From NCBI GenBank assembly GCA_008508345.1, contig QNGE01002978.1, forward strand, positions 29,294 to 93,293: a stretch of DNA of 64,000 nt. Reading direction: 5' to 3'. The notes beneath the pieces were generated by a model, which was not told where the DNA came from, ran no database searches, and saw only the letters and a list, made by a program, of their open reading frames with translations. This stretch comes from Paragonimus westermani. Taxonomy: Eukaryota > Platyhelminthes > Trematoda > Plagiorchiida > Troglotrematidae. Of the stretch, positions 1 to 12,500 are shown one piece after another. A program made the translations under genes and the position numbers. Within the stretch, counting starts at the first letter, position 1, and each line of letters starts with the position of its first letter.

Positions 1-1395
1 GGCACGTTGTTTTTTGCTGGTTTGAATCTGGCCGAATCACAGATTTTCACTCTCGGAGCTCTTCCAAGTTTGTTGAATACTTCATATGACCTACTCTTAA
101 TAAAACTGGGATGCATTTTTGTCTGCGTATTAAGTACTCTATGACACTAATTCTAATACATACTCCTTCGTTTCCTGATAGCTAATGTCGGACGTATTAT
201 TCAGCGTTCATTTGTTGAATGTTACAGGTGCGGTAAACAGGAACTAACTATTGACACAATTGCTGGAATTCGGCTACATTTAGAACCGAACTGGATATTC
301 TTCCATCGCCCAAATACGCTTCAGGATCTGTATGTTTTATCCACAAAAGTCAATGGCATGATCAGCTGAAATAGTTTATTTCAAGAACATCCGTTTATAT
401 TTACCTGGGTGAAATTGTCGTACATCAGATTCTTAGGTTATTGTTTCGAATTACACAAATGCGTTCTAGTCATATAGTGGCTTTTCTGAGGTAAGCGAAT
501 CATCTCCCTCGTAAAGGAACTCTTCTAGTGTCATGAAGTTTTCTAAGTTCAGACATGTAGACCACGAAGTAATCCAACCAATTTCGTTTCGTTCTTATTT
601 TGAAAAACAGTTTCAAGACAATTCAAATCCACCACTGCACAACTGTAAAAGATTTGATGCACTGATAGTTTACGCTATACCGCTAGTGGAGAATTCGCTC
701 CTTGCGGTTGTGTCGATAGGTGGTGTTAATTTGAGGGTGTTTTATATGTCCTCTTCCAGATACTGAGTATTCTCGTGTTAAGGACAATGTATTCTTCCGC
801 CGAATATAGCTAATCATCCTCCATAGAATCGTGGTCACTCATCACAGGAAGCGTAACGTAGCCTACATAGCCGGTTTCATCCATGTCCCAACATCTTGTC
901 TTTACTAACAAATGGTATCCAGTGCTTGAATTTCATTCAGGTCACTTGTGATATGAAGCGTTGCACTTTCTATTTTGATGACATCCGTGCTGTTTGCCGC
1001 TTGCCTTATTCAGACTTTTGACGAACGATACTGATGATCGGAAAAATGCTCTGCCCGTGTTTATGTGTAACACATTATTGGTCGGTTATTTGTAATACTC
1101 ACCGTCTTAGTGTTCGTTCAACTTTTGCATAAAATATGCTTACTGGAGCTATTTGGGGATGGGGTGACTTTTACATTTGTTCATTCAATAACATCGATGC
1201 TTACGGAGGGATGGATCAAGTGCCGAAGTGTGGGTGACTGCCTTTTCACGTTGCTTAAATCGGTGAGTCTAAAGGTTGCAACAACAAAGGAAGATAAGGT
1301 TATTATCGACGCCTAACCGTACCTTTTTTCCATCAGATATATTCCCCCTATATGTCGTTGTAACCTCCTTGTTATTTCCATTTCATTTTTGTTAG
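1..1395 (+). other. Left-edge sequence, probably intron 1 of EFH-A
   Basis: This stretch precedes exon 2 of EFH-A. No start-coding exon with an EF1 loop was found in it on either strand. Intron 1 is about 5 kb in EFH-B and EFH-D, so exon 1 probably lies left of the window. Open frames at 533-766 and 1110-1316 match no family I know and lack exon signals that fit the gene plan. Confidence 0.55.
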
Positions 1396-1490
1396 GAATT
1401 TTTGGAATACTGCGATACAGATCAGGATGGACGTGTGTCTAAAGCCGAGTTCCATGATGCTCAATTACGAAGGAAAACCAGAAGATTAAG
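1396..1490 (+). CDS. EFH-A exon 2 (EF2)
   Basis: The exon is 95 bp, entering in phase 0 and leaving with two bases (AG) before the donor GTAATT. It encodes one canonical EF-hand with Asp at loop positions 1, 3 and 5, Gly at 6, Val at 8 and Glu at 12. The helix after the loop is unusually basic, with RRKTRR near its end. Confidence 0.85.
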
Positions 1491-2816
1491 GTAATTAATA
1501 ATCGATGATATTGCAATATTTCTGTCGTGACTTCTTGTTAAACCATGATAGTCTTAAAGGTGGAAATGTTATAAGCAAACCTTAATTTAAAAAAATGTCA
1601 GTTTTGTTTTTGCTTAGCCGTGTAGTCTGTCTCTTACAAACTGGTCAGCCTTCATCTATCAGCTGACCACTTGCAAACAGAATATCTAGAATGCATTTTC
1701 GTTCTCATTAAAGCTAACTAACAGTTCATATATCTGTTGCGACCGAGAAAGATAGTCCGGATGAGGTTTCCCGAGATAAACATGTTGAATATCCTGCAAC
1801 TGACTACACATTAAACATGATTCTCTGATTTTATAAAGACGCCTAGTCACCATTATTAGTGATTAGGATCTGAAACGGTAGCTGTCCTTTTGGCCTCAAC
1901 ATATAACACAGTGCTATGACTGCCGATTAAATTTAATTATCAGAAGTCATTAAACTTACAGTAGATAATGTTGCTGATGTAGAGTTATTCAGTAATTACG
2001 TTAGTATGAGTTGAACATTATTTTCGGTGAGTATCATCACTCGCACTTGTATAGAATACTCAGCCAGCCCCTCTTCAAAGGAGGTAGTAAACTCGAGTTC
2101 ACCCATTCTTGATGCTAGTAGCTAATGCATACCCTTGTCAAAATCAGGATCTTAACTGTTATGAGGCCACTAAGTAAGCAACCGTTCCACCAAATTGGCA
2201 TTAACAAGCAAACAACTCTTATTAATAAAGAGTACAAGAATCTATTGAGCCAGACTCATTGTATCAGTAGCGATGATAAATATCGCGCACAAAAGATTAT
2301 TTCAAGATTGGTGAACTCGGTAAAATCGGTAAAATCATATTAACTCTACCCACATTGTAATGAGGACAAAGTAGTGCTCATCGAAAGTTACGTACCAACA
2401 CATATTCAATACGTTTTATGTTAACTGGTGGATACTGACGAAAAATCCACTACTACTTGCAGTTGTTCTGTGAAATTTTAGGCAAATCTGAAAATCTACG
2501 ATTTACCTGTTTTGCAGAGTTTCACTATAAAAGTCTTGAAGTGTTACTAACTTTCCGTATATCTTTTGAATTTTGATGTCTACGTTATTGTCGTTTGTTA
2601 TGACCAAGCCAAAAAGATGTTACTACTGTATACACACGTTGGGACTCTTCTGGACAAGGTCGATTGGATTATGAAAAGTTTTTGCGAAATCTTAAACCAC
2701 TGAACAGACAATGGTCAGATGCACAACTGAAGAAGTTGTTCAAGAAATATGACAAATCAAACAAGGGATACCTGACGAAGGATGAATTTGATACGTTGGC
2801 ACGGGATCAGTCATAA
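1396..2816 (+). CDS. EFH-A: EF-hand calcium-binding protein, 5' partial
   Basis: Two exons are visible, 1396-1490 and 2609-2816, giving 100 residues; exon 1 is missing on the left. Exon 2 starts after a TTGTTAG acceptor with EFLEYC and holds a canonical loop DTDQDGRVSKAE (EF2). Exon 3 ends at TAA 2814-2816. It carries EF3, DSSGQGRLDYEK, with Lys instead of Glu at position 12, and EF4, DKSNKGYLTKDE, with Lys at position 5. Both exons match EFH-B and EFH-C exactly in length (95 and 208 bp) and phase; this is how the exon 3 start was chosen, since its acceptor (TATGACCAAG) is weak. The protein is probably a cytosolic calcium sensor or buffer. It converges with EFH-B. The family assignment is firm; the specific function is unknown. 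Confidence 0.82.
1491..2608 (+). other. EFH-A intron 2
   Basis: The intron is 1.1 kb, bounded by GTAATT and a weak ACCAAG acceptor. An open frame at 2125-2343 inside it resembles no known family. No repeat or RNA gene was recognised. Confidence 0.7.
2609..2816 (+). CDS. EFH-A exon 3 (EF3, EF4, stop)
   Basis: The exon is 208 bp. The first base C completes the split Ser codon; 68 codons and TAA follow. It has no Met near its start, so it is easily missed by start-codon-based ORF finding. EF3 (WDSSGQGRLDYEKF) and EF4 (YDKSNKGYLTKDEF) fall at the same residue positions as in EFH-B and EFH-C. Confidence 0.82.
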
Positions 2817-2850
2817 AATTGCGACGTTCCACCATTTTTCTTCTTTTAAC

Positions 2851-2856
2851 AATAAA
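2851..2856 (+). terminator. Poly(A) signal AATAAA of EFH-A
   Basis: A canonical AATAAA lies 34 bp after the EFH-A stop codon, a normal position for a short 3' UTR. It supports the chosen reading frame of exon 3. Confidence 0.7.
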
Positions 2857-4640
2857 CTGCTTTACACAACAACTAAATCCAAAGGTGACTTCTGCTGCTT
2901 AATGGGGTTGTTACCTATATAAATTGAACATCGATTACAGCTGATTACAGCTTTTTGCATTCAGACGGACTTTTAATCGATCCATTTGAAATAAAATGCT
3001 CCAGTGTTAAAACCTTATAACAGTTTTGTTCTAATTTGATCGATATTCATGAAAAAACTTTGCTTGCAATAGACAGTTTATTCTTGCATAATATGCAGAC
3101 AATTTTACACGGTCAGGTTTCGAATAACAACTGATAATTTTCCCTAAAGCAGCCTATTATAACAGAAAACCACAGAGAGAAAACTATTCTGACACTTAAC
3201 GTGTTAATCGGCCGAAGCATGAAAAAAGACAGAAGATTGCGTCATCGGTGACTGAAAGTACACTTTACGTTACGCCTTTTGAGACAATCTCACGCTGTAA
3301 CACAAAGATTTCCTACTGTATCAATTTTCTGTTGGACACAATATGCATGGCATGGTCATTTGACTAATGACACTGATTCCTCATAGTCGACTGTGTCGAC
3401 CGACTGAACTGCTCTTAATGTTACCACTCCTTGAAGATTTATTGGTTCAATCGCCAGCACTAAGCCAACTTGGCCAGCTGAATTTCCAAACACTTTCAGG
3501 TAAAATTGAGGGTCGGAATTGAACTTTTACACGGGAATTTGCTTGCGGATCGTGTTTTGTTAACTCGACATAAGTTAGTCGATGGAATTAGAACAAACAT
3601 GGAGTTGGTGTCTGTTTGCTTTCGAATTCACTGTTGTTTCTGTATTGTGTGCTGTTCATTGCAAAATTTTGAACCAATCAGTGATTTAGGTCCAAAACCT
3701 GTTGACTAATAACGGGGTGGTATCACAAATGTATCAAAACCAAGAAGGTTTTACCACAGAGTTTGACGGTGCGGAAAATAGTCTGATGCTTGTTCAACTT
3801 AGTTTGAGTGGCGATCCGCTGAACACCTGTACACTTTGGTTGAACTACCGGGTTTTGTCGTTGGAGCAACAAGAGCACAAGAAACAGAATGCAGCGATTT
3901 TGTTTTAACATTTTAAGGGGTTTATGTCAATGTTTGATCCGTTGAGTTCCTCACTGGCTTCTCCTTAATTTCTTTTCAGAAAAAGCTTACAACCTCAAAC
4001 TGGTTATTTTGTGTATATAAAGAACGGAGTATCCGGAATAATTGATAGGAATTGAGAAGACCGCCTTTGCGCTGAAACAAAACAACGTAAATAACACAGG
4101 TTTTGTACAATTAAGCGGTTATTTTGCATAAACACAATACATTGCTTCCAAGCACTTCAAGAATTCCGCTGAGGATATCGCAAATTTCAGTCGTTTCATT
4201 CGAACGTCTTCAGAAATGTGATGAACTCCACTAATGGTCCACCAAACAGTAACATAGACAAGCGAATGGCCCAATTATTTTTTTCTCATGACAAATCTAA
4301 CGACACACCATCACTGTACTTTGTTTAACGTGCCTTCAACAGGTGGTAATTGGATTAATCTTTGTAATGAATACTTCCGGCTTACCCTGAACGTGGGGTA
4401 TCTGGACGGAACCACAAGTGCTGCAGTGTAAAACATTCATGGTTGCGTTTAACTGCAGGTGTTCTTTAACGAGTCAATTCGGAAACAGATCTGGTCAACT
4501 ATATGCAAAAGGTTCATACTGGTGCTATCGACATACAATGGTTGTTGTCTCATACTCATACTTTCATTTCTTCATTTAATCATCATCATTAGGTCATGTA
4601 TTTACTCCAAGTTCCACGAAAACACTTACTTGTGCCCCAC
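2857..4640. other. Intergenic spacer between convergent EFH-A and EFH-B
   Basis: This is about 1.8 kb between the two poly(A) signals. Overlapping open frames on both strands (3506-3709 +, 3702-3908 +, 3723-3911 -) show no recognisable domain, and mutual overlap argues that they are chance. No repeat was recognised. Confidence 0.6.
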
Positions 4641-4646
4641 TTTATT
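4641..4646 (-). terminator. Poly(A) signal AATAAA of EFH-B
   Basis: TTTATT on the plus strand reads AATAAA on the minus strand, about 110 bp downstream of the EFH-B stop codon. It is the nearest canonical signal. Confidence 0.6.
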
Positions 4647-4756
4647 AAGACCCATAACAGAGCGAAAATCTTTCTTCCAGTAGCATATATATATATTTTT
4701 TGACATGCATCATGTTTGCTGAGTTCAAGAGTGAGTTAGAAAACAAACGCAAAAAT

Positions 4757-4964
4757 TTACAGTTTGTCACGAACAAAGTTCAAAAATTCTTCATAATCTA
4801 ATTGTTTATCCTTATTTTTATCGTGTTCCTCAATCCATTTTCTCACTTCTGACTTGGAAACCAGATTTTTCTGTTCCTCTAAAAATGTCTTCAGTTCTTT
4901 ACATGAAATGCTTCCTGAATGATCTTTGTCGGCCTTCTTAAACATGGCTCGAAGCTGAGCTTCA
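4757..4964 (-). CDS. EFH-B exon 3 (EF3, EF4, stop)
   Basis: The exon is 208 bp after a good TTTCCACAG acceptor. The first T completes a Ser codon split by the phase 2 intron. It encodes EAQLRAMFKK, then EF3, a Lys/Glu-rich linker helix and EF4, ending FVRDKL and stop. Confidence 0.92.
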
Positions 4965-7900
4965 CTGTGGAAACAAGACAATGTCAATGACACCAGTGTT
5001 CTGAGAAATAAATATTGGAAAACCAGTGGCAACAAATGTCAACGATTTTCTCAACAATTCTAATAGTTTGTTGATTTTAAAATTAGGCCCATCACACTTT
5101 GTTACTTAGGTTTGGTGGTTTAGGTAGTCAGTTAACTCCTTCCTTATCTAGTGGCCATGTGTCCAAAATGAGCGACTTAACGGGACTTCGTGGGAGCGAC
5201 GTGACAGTGAGCAAGTTGATGCAGTAAGTACTGTTTCACTTGGTAGTTTTCTTCTATGGTACTAATGTGGCTGAGCATTGTACTGCGAAGTGCAACTGTG
5301 TATCAAAGAGGGTCCGGCTAAGGAATGGGGATGGTATCGATGCAGTTGATCAGCCTATAGGCTACGCAAAGACGTCAGCTTATACTGCCTGACTATTCTT
5401 TTCGGCAGAGGTATGCTCACGTAATCTAAGGTCCAACCTTAGAGAGAAGAAGTGAACGGAAGTTGATTTTGACTGACGTTCAGTACAGGGTGTTGAAGTC
5501 AGCCAAAACAGATATTAACGCAGTTTGGAGCAACGAGCAGTAAATACAACAGCCAACGCTTACTGTAGAGTTACCTCTCTAATGGTCATTCAGTCGCGTT
5601 GGTCGAGATAAGCTCCATATAAGCCCGACATTCTCTGAGATAGCTTGAGTGAATCAAACAGACCAATATGAGATAAACATTTTGGCTTGCTTAACGAGTG
5701 ATCCGGTCACATTAATCGCGATTTGTGGGATCCACTTTAAGTGATCGTGGTTGATGTGACTGGCTGTTCCTTCATCTAAATACACCATTTACCAGACGTT
5801 TTCCATAATGGTTATATTTATTCATGTTTTAGCGACCTTTTTCACGTATGGAAAAGTGTAGATATCCGAAAAAATTACAGAAACCTACGATAAACAAGTA
5901 AATGAGAATGCCGGTAGTTCAGTCAATTGCACGCCGACGATGTATTAGTTCGTCGGCTTTACATGAAATAGTGTTGTTTTGAACCAAGTAGCAGCAACGG
6001 ATTGTGGGTAAAATTTGTTCTGTATTCTAACGTATCCAACACGTAATTGGGGCCTTGGTTTCGGTGTTTTACCTAATGTGGTCCGTAGTTCATACTTAGC
6101 GGATCATCCGTAGATCACAAACGCGAGGCCAACATGGACGCCAATGATTCCACAATTCAATCAAGTTACTCTATTCTAGATAATCTAGCATGTGCCCCAA
6201 AAGCTTATGTGTTTTCAGCATAATCACGAAATAATCTGTAAAGTATAATTATATACAATGGAAGGTACGCTATGCAAACAGACAGAGCGAGATTTTATAT
6301 GCACATAGTGATGAATCTTCCTATTGATTTCTGGTGTGTCTGGAAGATCACCCGCCAGAGTGAGCACATCCATATCACATACGAGATTTGAGCGTCTGGT
6401 TATTCTCGGAAAGATAAATCATGTGATGGTGAGAGAGTAATTGCTGAACCGCGTTGCTTCTGATTTGCCATTACTATGATTTATGCGTCTTTCTTCTCCT
6501 TCAAACAGCTGAGGTCAAGTTATCAGATCACGTGCAAAAATACTTCAGTTTAAGTCATGGTAGTTATTACTTGGAAAATTTCACAGGGCACACAGTAAGC
6601 CAGCCTCAGGAATTCAGATCAGCGATGTAAACTACGTAAATCGACATCATGAATGCTCAAAGTAATTATTGTGTTGGAAAGCCTGTTTTGCTTATTTAGT
6701 ATTTTAAAGGTAACTGAAATTACAACCAAAATTTTAGGGTTTACCCCAATCGATAACAATGCTAAGGGTTTTGATCACAAACTCTCTGTGTGAGAAGCAA
6801 TTAGTTTTATGGAAAATTCTGTTGGCTTTCTGTTCATCGACTTCAACGATGGCTTCAGTCACACAGTTGTAAGTGTAAGGTTTCCCGTGTCCGTCAACTT
6901 ATTTCTGCTCGTCCCGTGCTTTATGGTGAAGTAGAGCGAGGAAACTTACCAGTCGGTTTCAATTTACTCAATGCTGCCAGATCAGTTAGAAGGCAGATGG
7001 TAGACACTGTTTGTCTGAATGGATTGAGAAAGTACTTAGTTGGCAATGGAATATAGCTAACAAATCACGGGATACCTTCGTTAAAAACCATGACTGGTGG
7101 AGAAAGTGGGTGTGTGAATTGCAAAAATAGAATTCTAGTTTAATAACTTACGAAAATTTTGAAGGTTTAATAGCGTGCACAGCCCTCATAAACTCATCTT
7201 TGGAAATTATACCGTCCTTGTTCGCGTCAAATTGTTTGATAAATTCCTGTTAGTTTGAGAGGAATAAAAAAGTAACTTATTCTTTTTCGGTACACGGTTT
7301 CATACAAGTCTGAAAACGGGTCGATTTATAATTTCTAACTACAGAACAAAGGTGTTCAGTAGAACATTCAAGAAGTCATACTGAGGCAGAAACATTAGGC
7401 CTCGATATCTTTCTTCCTGTACGTACCATTGTGTGTACCATTAACTGTACTCCGACATTAACCCTAGTCGCTGGTCTTAAAAGAACCTAGTAGACCATTG
7501 CACCAACAGGATTATATTCACTGAGATTGAACTACCACATTTTAACATTCGTCCATTTTTCCCTTTAAGTACTGTCTGGTTGCCCAGTGAGATGACAGTG
7601 ATTAGCCAGTTAGTTCAAGTTGACACCCATTCCGTTAGGAATTTTCAAGTTGAAATCGAGAGTTTCTTCAACTTGTTGATTGATGTGTCAATTGCCTGAC
7701 AGGGAGTGTGGAAATGATATCGCCTGAAAACCACTTGTGTTTGATTGCATCTTCGGCGTTTGGAAAGAATGTTCAGCCGGAAAGTTGTGGGAAAAAGCGA
7801 TAGAATTAAACTATAAGAAAATATGGCTGAACGTTTAGATATGATAAATCCGCCGTGCCCAGTATAAAGTCCACACTGCACTGATCCACGTGATAACCAT

Positions 7901-10900
7901 AAGACAATATGGGCCGGGTTTTCACTTCCAGATGTAGCCAGCTCCTCAACGAACAAAACTTCAGTTTATCACTTGTTTTGGAAGTGGTTTGGTCACAAAC
8001 CGACGTGTATGCAAATCCTACGATCAAGTACCAGTGTACATTACGCTTATTGTGATGAATGTTCATCGTCAGAAGGGACGGGAATAATTCCATGACTCAC
8101 AGCAATGCTCAGATGCTATAAGACTATGAGGATAAGTACGTCCTAATGAGTAAACAAAAAATTGGAAAATGGAGTTCAACCGCTAAAACATTCATGTGAT
8201 CAACAGTAATTAGGACCAAAATCTCCGTATCGTTTGGAAAAGTCAACGAACTGCAAGTGGAATTAGGCTGTTGCCTACAATGACGTTTCCCTGCGGTTTC
8301 CACTGTTGCTCGTAATTACCTTCGCTCATCTCATGAAAAATTGAGCCAAACGACGATACATTGCATGTCATAGGGCCTGCTTATTCACTATCTTCTTGAA
8401 GTGTTAGTAACCGAATATTTAAATCGTGAAGATAACAACCCCCACATGCACCAGCCAACCTGTTAGCGATTAATTTCACTTTCCAAAATTAAGTCGTGAT
8501 CTGTCCAACTTTTATCTTAGGTCAGTCGTCTGCGGTACAGGTATAAAGTACAGAGCATGACAAACGACCACTTAGCGTTCTTAATATAAGACCTAACCAA
8601 CTATGCCTGCTCACAATTCAAGATTGCTGAAGCGAACTCTACTAGCATTTAATATCAAGTGTCTGTTTTCTAGTACAGTAGCTAAGATCCCAATGGTGCC
8701 ACCCGATGCGGGTGGACAAGCGCGAACAGTAATGGTCAAATAAGCCCAGAGGTCTCAGTTCTACTCTGGGCAGCCAGATTTCACAGCCGTAAATTAACAT
8801 GGCCTTCATAACAAACTTGCCGACTAGGTGTCAGAAAGATTAACCTTGATACAGGTACCTTTGATTTTTGAACCCCACTAAATTTGGAGGTGTGGGCTTT
8901 CGATTAATTTCCTACACTTCCGGAGCGGCTTATGAAACCCCCGCAAATTTATTATCTAATATTCAATGTACATAAAGAAAAAATTTTTATAAGAGAATTT
9001 TTCTTCTTGAGATTTCAAGAGGCATTTTGGAAAGTTTGGAAAGGAAAAGTTATTACTTCACGTATCCTGTGCTGCTTGAAAGTTGTTCTTCAACCGTACC
9101 CTTTTGTCACAGTAACCAAGACCATTCGACCCTCCTTCGGGTACAGAGTGTAAGCCAACATTTCCTAAATATCGTTGACGATCTCCCACGATTTCATCTA
9201 TGTTGAAACCAGAGAGAAACCGTGAAATTGTACGACATTGATGTACAGCATTTTTCAGCTGGAAATGTTACACAGACCACCGTAATCTCCATCTTCAAGT
9301 GAGGTGTAAAAATCAGGTGCCAGTTTCATGCCCATACTTTGTTTAAGTAAGTCTAAATTCCTTAGTCTATTAGATCGAATGCACCTTCGTGGTGGAAGAG
9401 AATAGTAAATTTTGACCAACGGTTCCTCTAAGATTACTTCGGAACTTGTCAAATTGCACCACACTGTTATCAATGACCAACATCGCGTCCCTTGGTTTAT
9501 GCCTCCTAAGCTACGCTGAACTGAAGGAATACACTGAGCAGCCAAACCCTAGTTGTGACTGTGAGCAAACTAACTCACCTACTCATCACATAAGAACCCG
9601 TGAACCCCAGTGAGAATAATCATTCAGTGAAACAAACACAGAATGACATTCTTACCGGCCTGCATCAACTGAATTTAAAACCTCCGCTAACTGCCGTTGA
9701 AAATTGCCGGCCTGATGTCATCTGATCAAGTAGTCATATTGCTACCGGTAGCCAGACTGTAAACATTAACGTTAGTTTTGTTATAACGCTGTAAATCTGC
9801 TGACCATGACACACTTGTACATGCTTGTGGCAGTACCACGTTTGAAACGGAGCACAAGTTAAATCGGACATCAGTGTTCTGCCTGCAATCTGACCTTTTG
9901 GAATCGTTATGCATAATTGTGTCATCTCTCTCGCTGATAGTTGCACTGTGAAATACATGTCCCGGATCAGTGGTGAAGATTATTCTAAAAGTTTCTCTCG
10001 AGGAGATCTGATAGTCTGAGCATTGCTCGAGAACAGATGTTTTCATACGGTACTTTCCTGGTCAACACGGTTGCCTTGTAGAAGTGTTTTAAATTTGAAT
10101 CTCACTCCTGACAAGATGACGCACAATTAAAAAGCTCCAACATGACTGAGTCAGAGTATGGTTTTTCTTTCCGATAGCCGTTGCATGAAAATCTATGGAA
10201 ATGCCAAAACTGAGACTAGTTTTCTTCGTTATTTGGTCCTGACTAGCCGATATACCACGCCACCATCCACTTCTGTCTGTCTTTCCAATATTTTTCGGTC
10301 ACTTAAGGTAGATAACTTTTAAAATCGCCACTTATGTGTAAGTGGCAATTAGCTTCAGGCAAAAGACGTCGTCCCAAAATGTATCCTGCTGTCGACTGTG
10401 ATAATAACTCGATAATGAAAAGTGTTGAAGACGTGCTTTTTCATGATTAGTCGTGGCACAGCCTGTCAACTGAATGACCTATACCCTACTGCTGAAGGAG
10501 CTCTGGGCAGTTGATGTGAGTGTGGCCGTTGTATTGTCGAAAGCACCCATTTTATCCTGACAGCTTAACTGAGGTTTACTGCCAGTTTCTGACACAATGT
10601 GAAGGCGCTGTCAGTTCGATATGTAGCTTACCGTTGTGAATGATGACATCTTGACTGAGGTATGTTTTGACCTTCGAATTTCCTTGATTTCGAAAGATAA
10701 CAGCATGCGTGTACTCGTTTGAGAGTGAGCACTCTCAGAGCACTCAAAATAACCCACAACTAGTTATCGAATGGCAGAAACTGGAAGCCAAGTAAAGAGA
10801 AGTGAAATTCACCGACAAAGTACTTGATAGATGAACTACATCTATCCGTGACAGAAATTACCAACTGGAAGTGTGAGTTGGCAGAGGCATGAGAGCTAAC

Positions 10901-12490
10901 TTGGAGAGGACAGTGGAAGTAGGGGCAGTAGTTGGATTCTCTTACTTATTCGCTTTGATGGATGCAAATGACTGGACGACCTTGTATATATTAATAGGCG
11001 TCTAATTTGTTATGTAAGTAGTGTGTGGCGTAAACGACATCAAAAAAGCCTGACCTGTTTCCGGCCGGAGCCCCTAGCTCAATATATTCTACCATGAAAT
11101 GGCGAGTAGGCAGCAACGTACTAGAATTCACATTGCTGTTTGTTGGAGAGGAAGGACTGAATTTATCTCAGTTCTCAACCCGAAGATCCAGAGGAATGTA
11201 ATTAATCATTAGCTTCCATGGCGACATGATTCGGCCAGTGGGTTCAATATGCCGTTCAATTAGGTTTATTGAGTCAGACTGAAACAGCCATCAGACTTCT
11301 TATTACGAAGAATACAGTGAAGGTGGAAATCATCACTGCAGCAAGCATGGGCGTGATACAGCCGTCAATTGCTAGGTTGGTGTATGTACCATTTATTAAA
11401 CAGTACAAGAATCCTCCAGGATAGATAGCCAATTTGATTTGGTGTTGAGAAGATTGGTAGATATGAAAATTCAGTATTACGCATGTTACTTTTAGTTACA
11501 AGTTTGCGCATTGGTGTTATATGATTTTTGACCCCGAGGAAGAGAGGTATTATTCGATCAACTGTGGCACAAATGTAGTACATAATATGAACAACCCAGT
11601 GAGCTGGTCAGTATGAATGAAAAAACCCGGACATTTTCTTACATGTAACCGACAAAGTGATTATGATAACTGGGTTCATTCACATCTAAGTAGACCACCA
11701 AAGAAGCATGTGATTTACTCATTAACACATACGTTTTTTCTATGCTAACAATACTGTTACACACAAATTCTTACTTGTCATCATAGCTTAATTGCTCTCC
11801 GAACAATTTTGAACGATTAGATTACTAGGTGAACTGGTTATATTTGTTAATGCAATAAGACAAACTAGAGTTTATTCAGCACATTGATTAATACATCAAG
11901 CAAATCACGTTTCAAGATCATAGAGAAAGCATATAAGGGTACATCTGAGCTACCAATCTGAGCTACACTTAGAGTCAGCTGGTATCTTACTGGGATTGTA
12001 ACGATTATATTTAATCTTATTTTACCAATTGATCAGAATCTTACTCTGGTTTATTTTTAATCGCTGTCATGTATGTGTTTATTGTCGAGCCTTATGTTAG
12101 CTGTTTAATTTATCTGAGACGTATTGACCATTCTTCTGTTTGTAAACCATTACCAATCACTGGTGAGTAGCACGAAGTGTGGTTTACATGTAGATTAAAT
12201 ATCGCCTACAATTGGCTACAGTTGTTATATTCCCATAGACTTTCGGTCTCTTTAGAAATGGTCCGACTGGATATTCTATGGGAATTCAACGGCAGCATTT
12301 AATTGTAGGTGATGTTCAATCTATATATTATCCAATCAGTGCCAATGACACCAACGATACCAACCTCAGCATATTGTTCTTTAAAACCAAAAGCAACCAA
12401 AAACTCCGCAATCTCTTTCTTTTCCAGTTTGCCATTACGGTTTTTGTCTAGTGAGTCGAAATTCTGCTCCAAAATCTTCACATGCGCCAT
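4757..12490 (-). CDS. EFH-B: calmodulin-like protein with four EF-hands
   Basis: The gene has three exons on the minus strand: 12490-12365, 7246-7152 and 4964-4757. They join in phases 0 and 2 into a 142-residue protein. The four loops are at residues 15-26 (DKNRNGKLEKKE), 49-60 (DANKDGIISKDE), 86-97 (DKDHSGSISCKE) and 122-133 (DKNKDKQLDYEE). All four carry acidic or Asn ligands at 1, 3 and mostly 5, and Glu at 12. EF4 has Lys instead of Gly at position 6. Loop spacing of 34, 37 and 36 residues is close to calmodulin. There is no signal peptide or membrane segment, so a cytosolic calcium sensor or buffer is likely. Length and layout resemble the schistosome 16 kDa egg calcium-binding antigen (from memory). 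By eye it is roughly 40% identical to EFH-C. The start ATG is 8 nt after a TTTCAG acceptor. Confidence 0.9.
4965..7151 (-). other. EFH-B intron 2
   Basis: The intron is 2.2 kb, with donor GTAAGT and acceptor TTTCCACAG. On the opposite strand, 5152-5223 has an acceptor, an ATG and a GTAAGT donor (see findings). Nothing else was recognised. Confidence 0.75.
7152..7246 (-). CDS. EFH-B exon 2 (EF2)
   Basis: The exon is 95 bp and encodes EFIKQF, the canonical loop DANKDGIISKDE and a helix ending PSKF, leaving two bases (TC) before GTAAGT. It is too short for a start-based ORF scan and was found by its loop motif. The acceptor CTAACAG is moderate. Confidence 0.9.
8699..8771. repeat. Pair of short perfect hairpins
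   Basis: The first stem is CCACCCG / CGGGTGG (8699-8705 and 8709-8715) with a 3 nt loop. The second is GCCCAGAG / CTCTGGGC (8744-8751 and 8764-8771) with a 12 nt loop. They are separated by 28 nt within EFH-B intron 1. They may be a structured RNA or a transposon remnant; I cannot say which. Confidence 0.45.
12190..12275. repeat. Old dispersed repeat, copy 1
   Basis: TAAATATCGCCT at 12196-12207 is followed about 60 nt later by TGGTCCGACTG. The same two words occur with similar spacing at 27021-27032 and 27080-27090. This suggests two diverged copies of one repeat family. Confidence 0.4.
12365..12490 (-). CDS. EFH-B exon 1 (start, EF1)
   Basis: The exon holds 42 codons from ATG, starting MAHVKILEQNF. 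EF1 loop is DKNRNGKLEKKE, and the exon ends FGFKEQYAE at a phase 0 donor. The FGF motif near the end is shared with EFH-C and EFH-D. The first Met after the TTTCAG acceptor is used as start. Confidence 0.9.
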
Positions 12491-12498
12491 CAGTCGAG

Positions 12499-12500
12499 CT
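12499..12500 (-). promoter_or_regulatory. Splice acceptor 8 nt upstream of EFH-B ATG
   Basis: GGTAATTTCAG precedes the start codon by 8 nt on the minus strand. It would serve a 5' UTR intron or spliced-leader trans-splicing, which trematodes use. EFH-C and EFH-D have acceptors at the same place. Confidence 0.5.

Larger units (their letters stand above)
7247..12364 (-). other. EFH-B intron 1
   Basis: The intron is 5.1 kb. It contains two close hairpins at 8699-8771 and a likely old repeat copy at 12190-12290. Open frames at 7645-8093, 9255-9545 and 9726-10046 overlap on the same strand in different frames and show no domain; I take them as chance. The donor is a weak GTTGGT. Confidence 0.7.
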
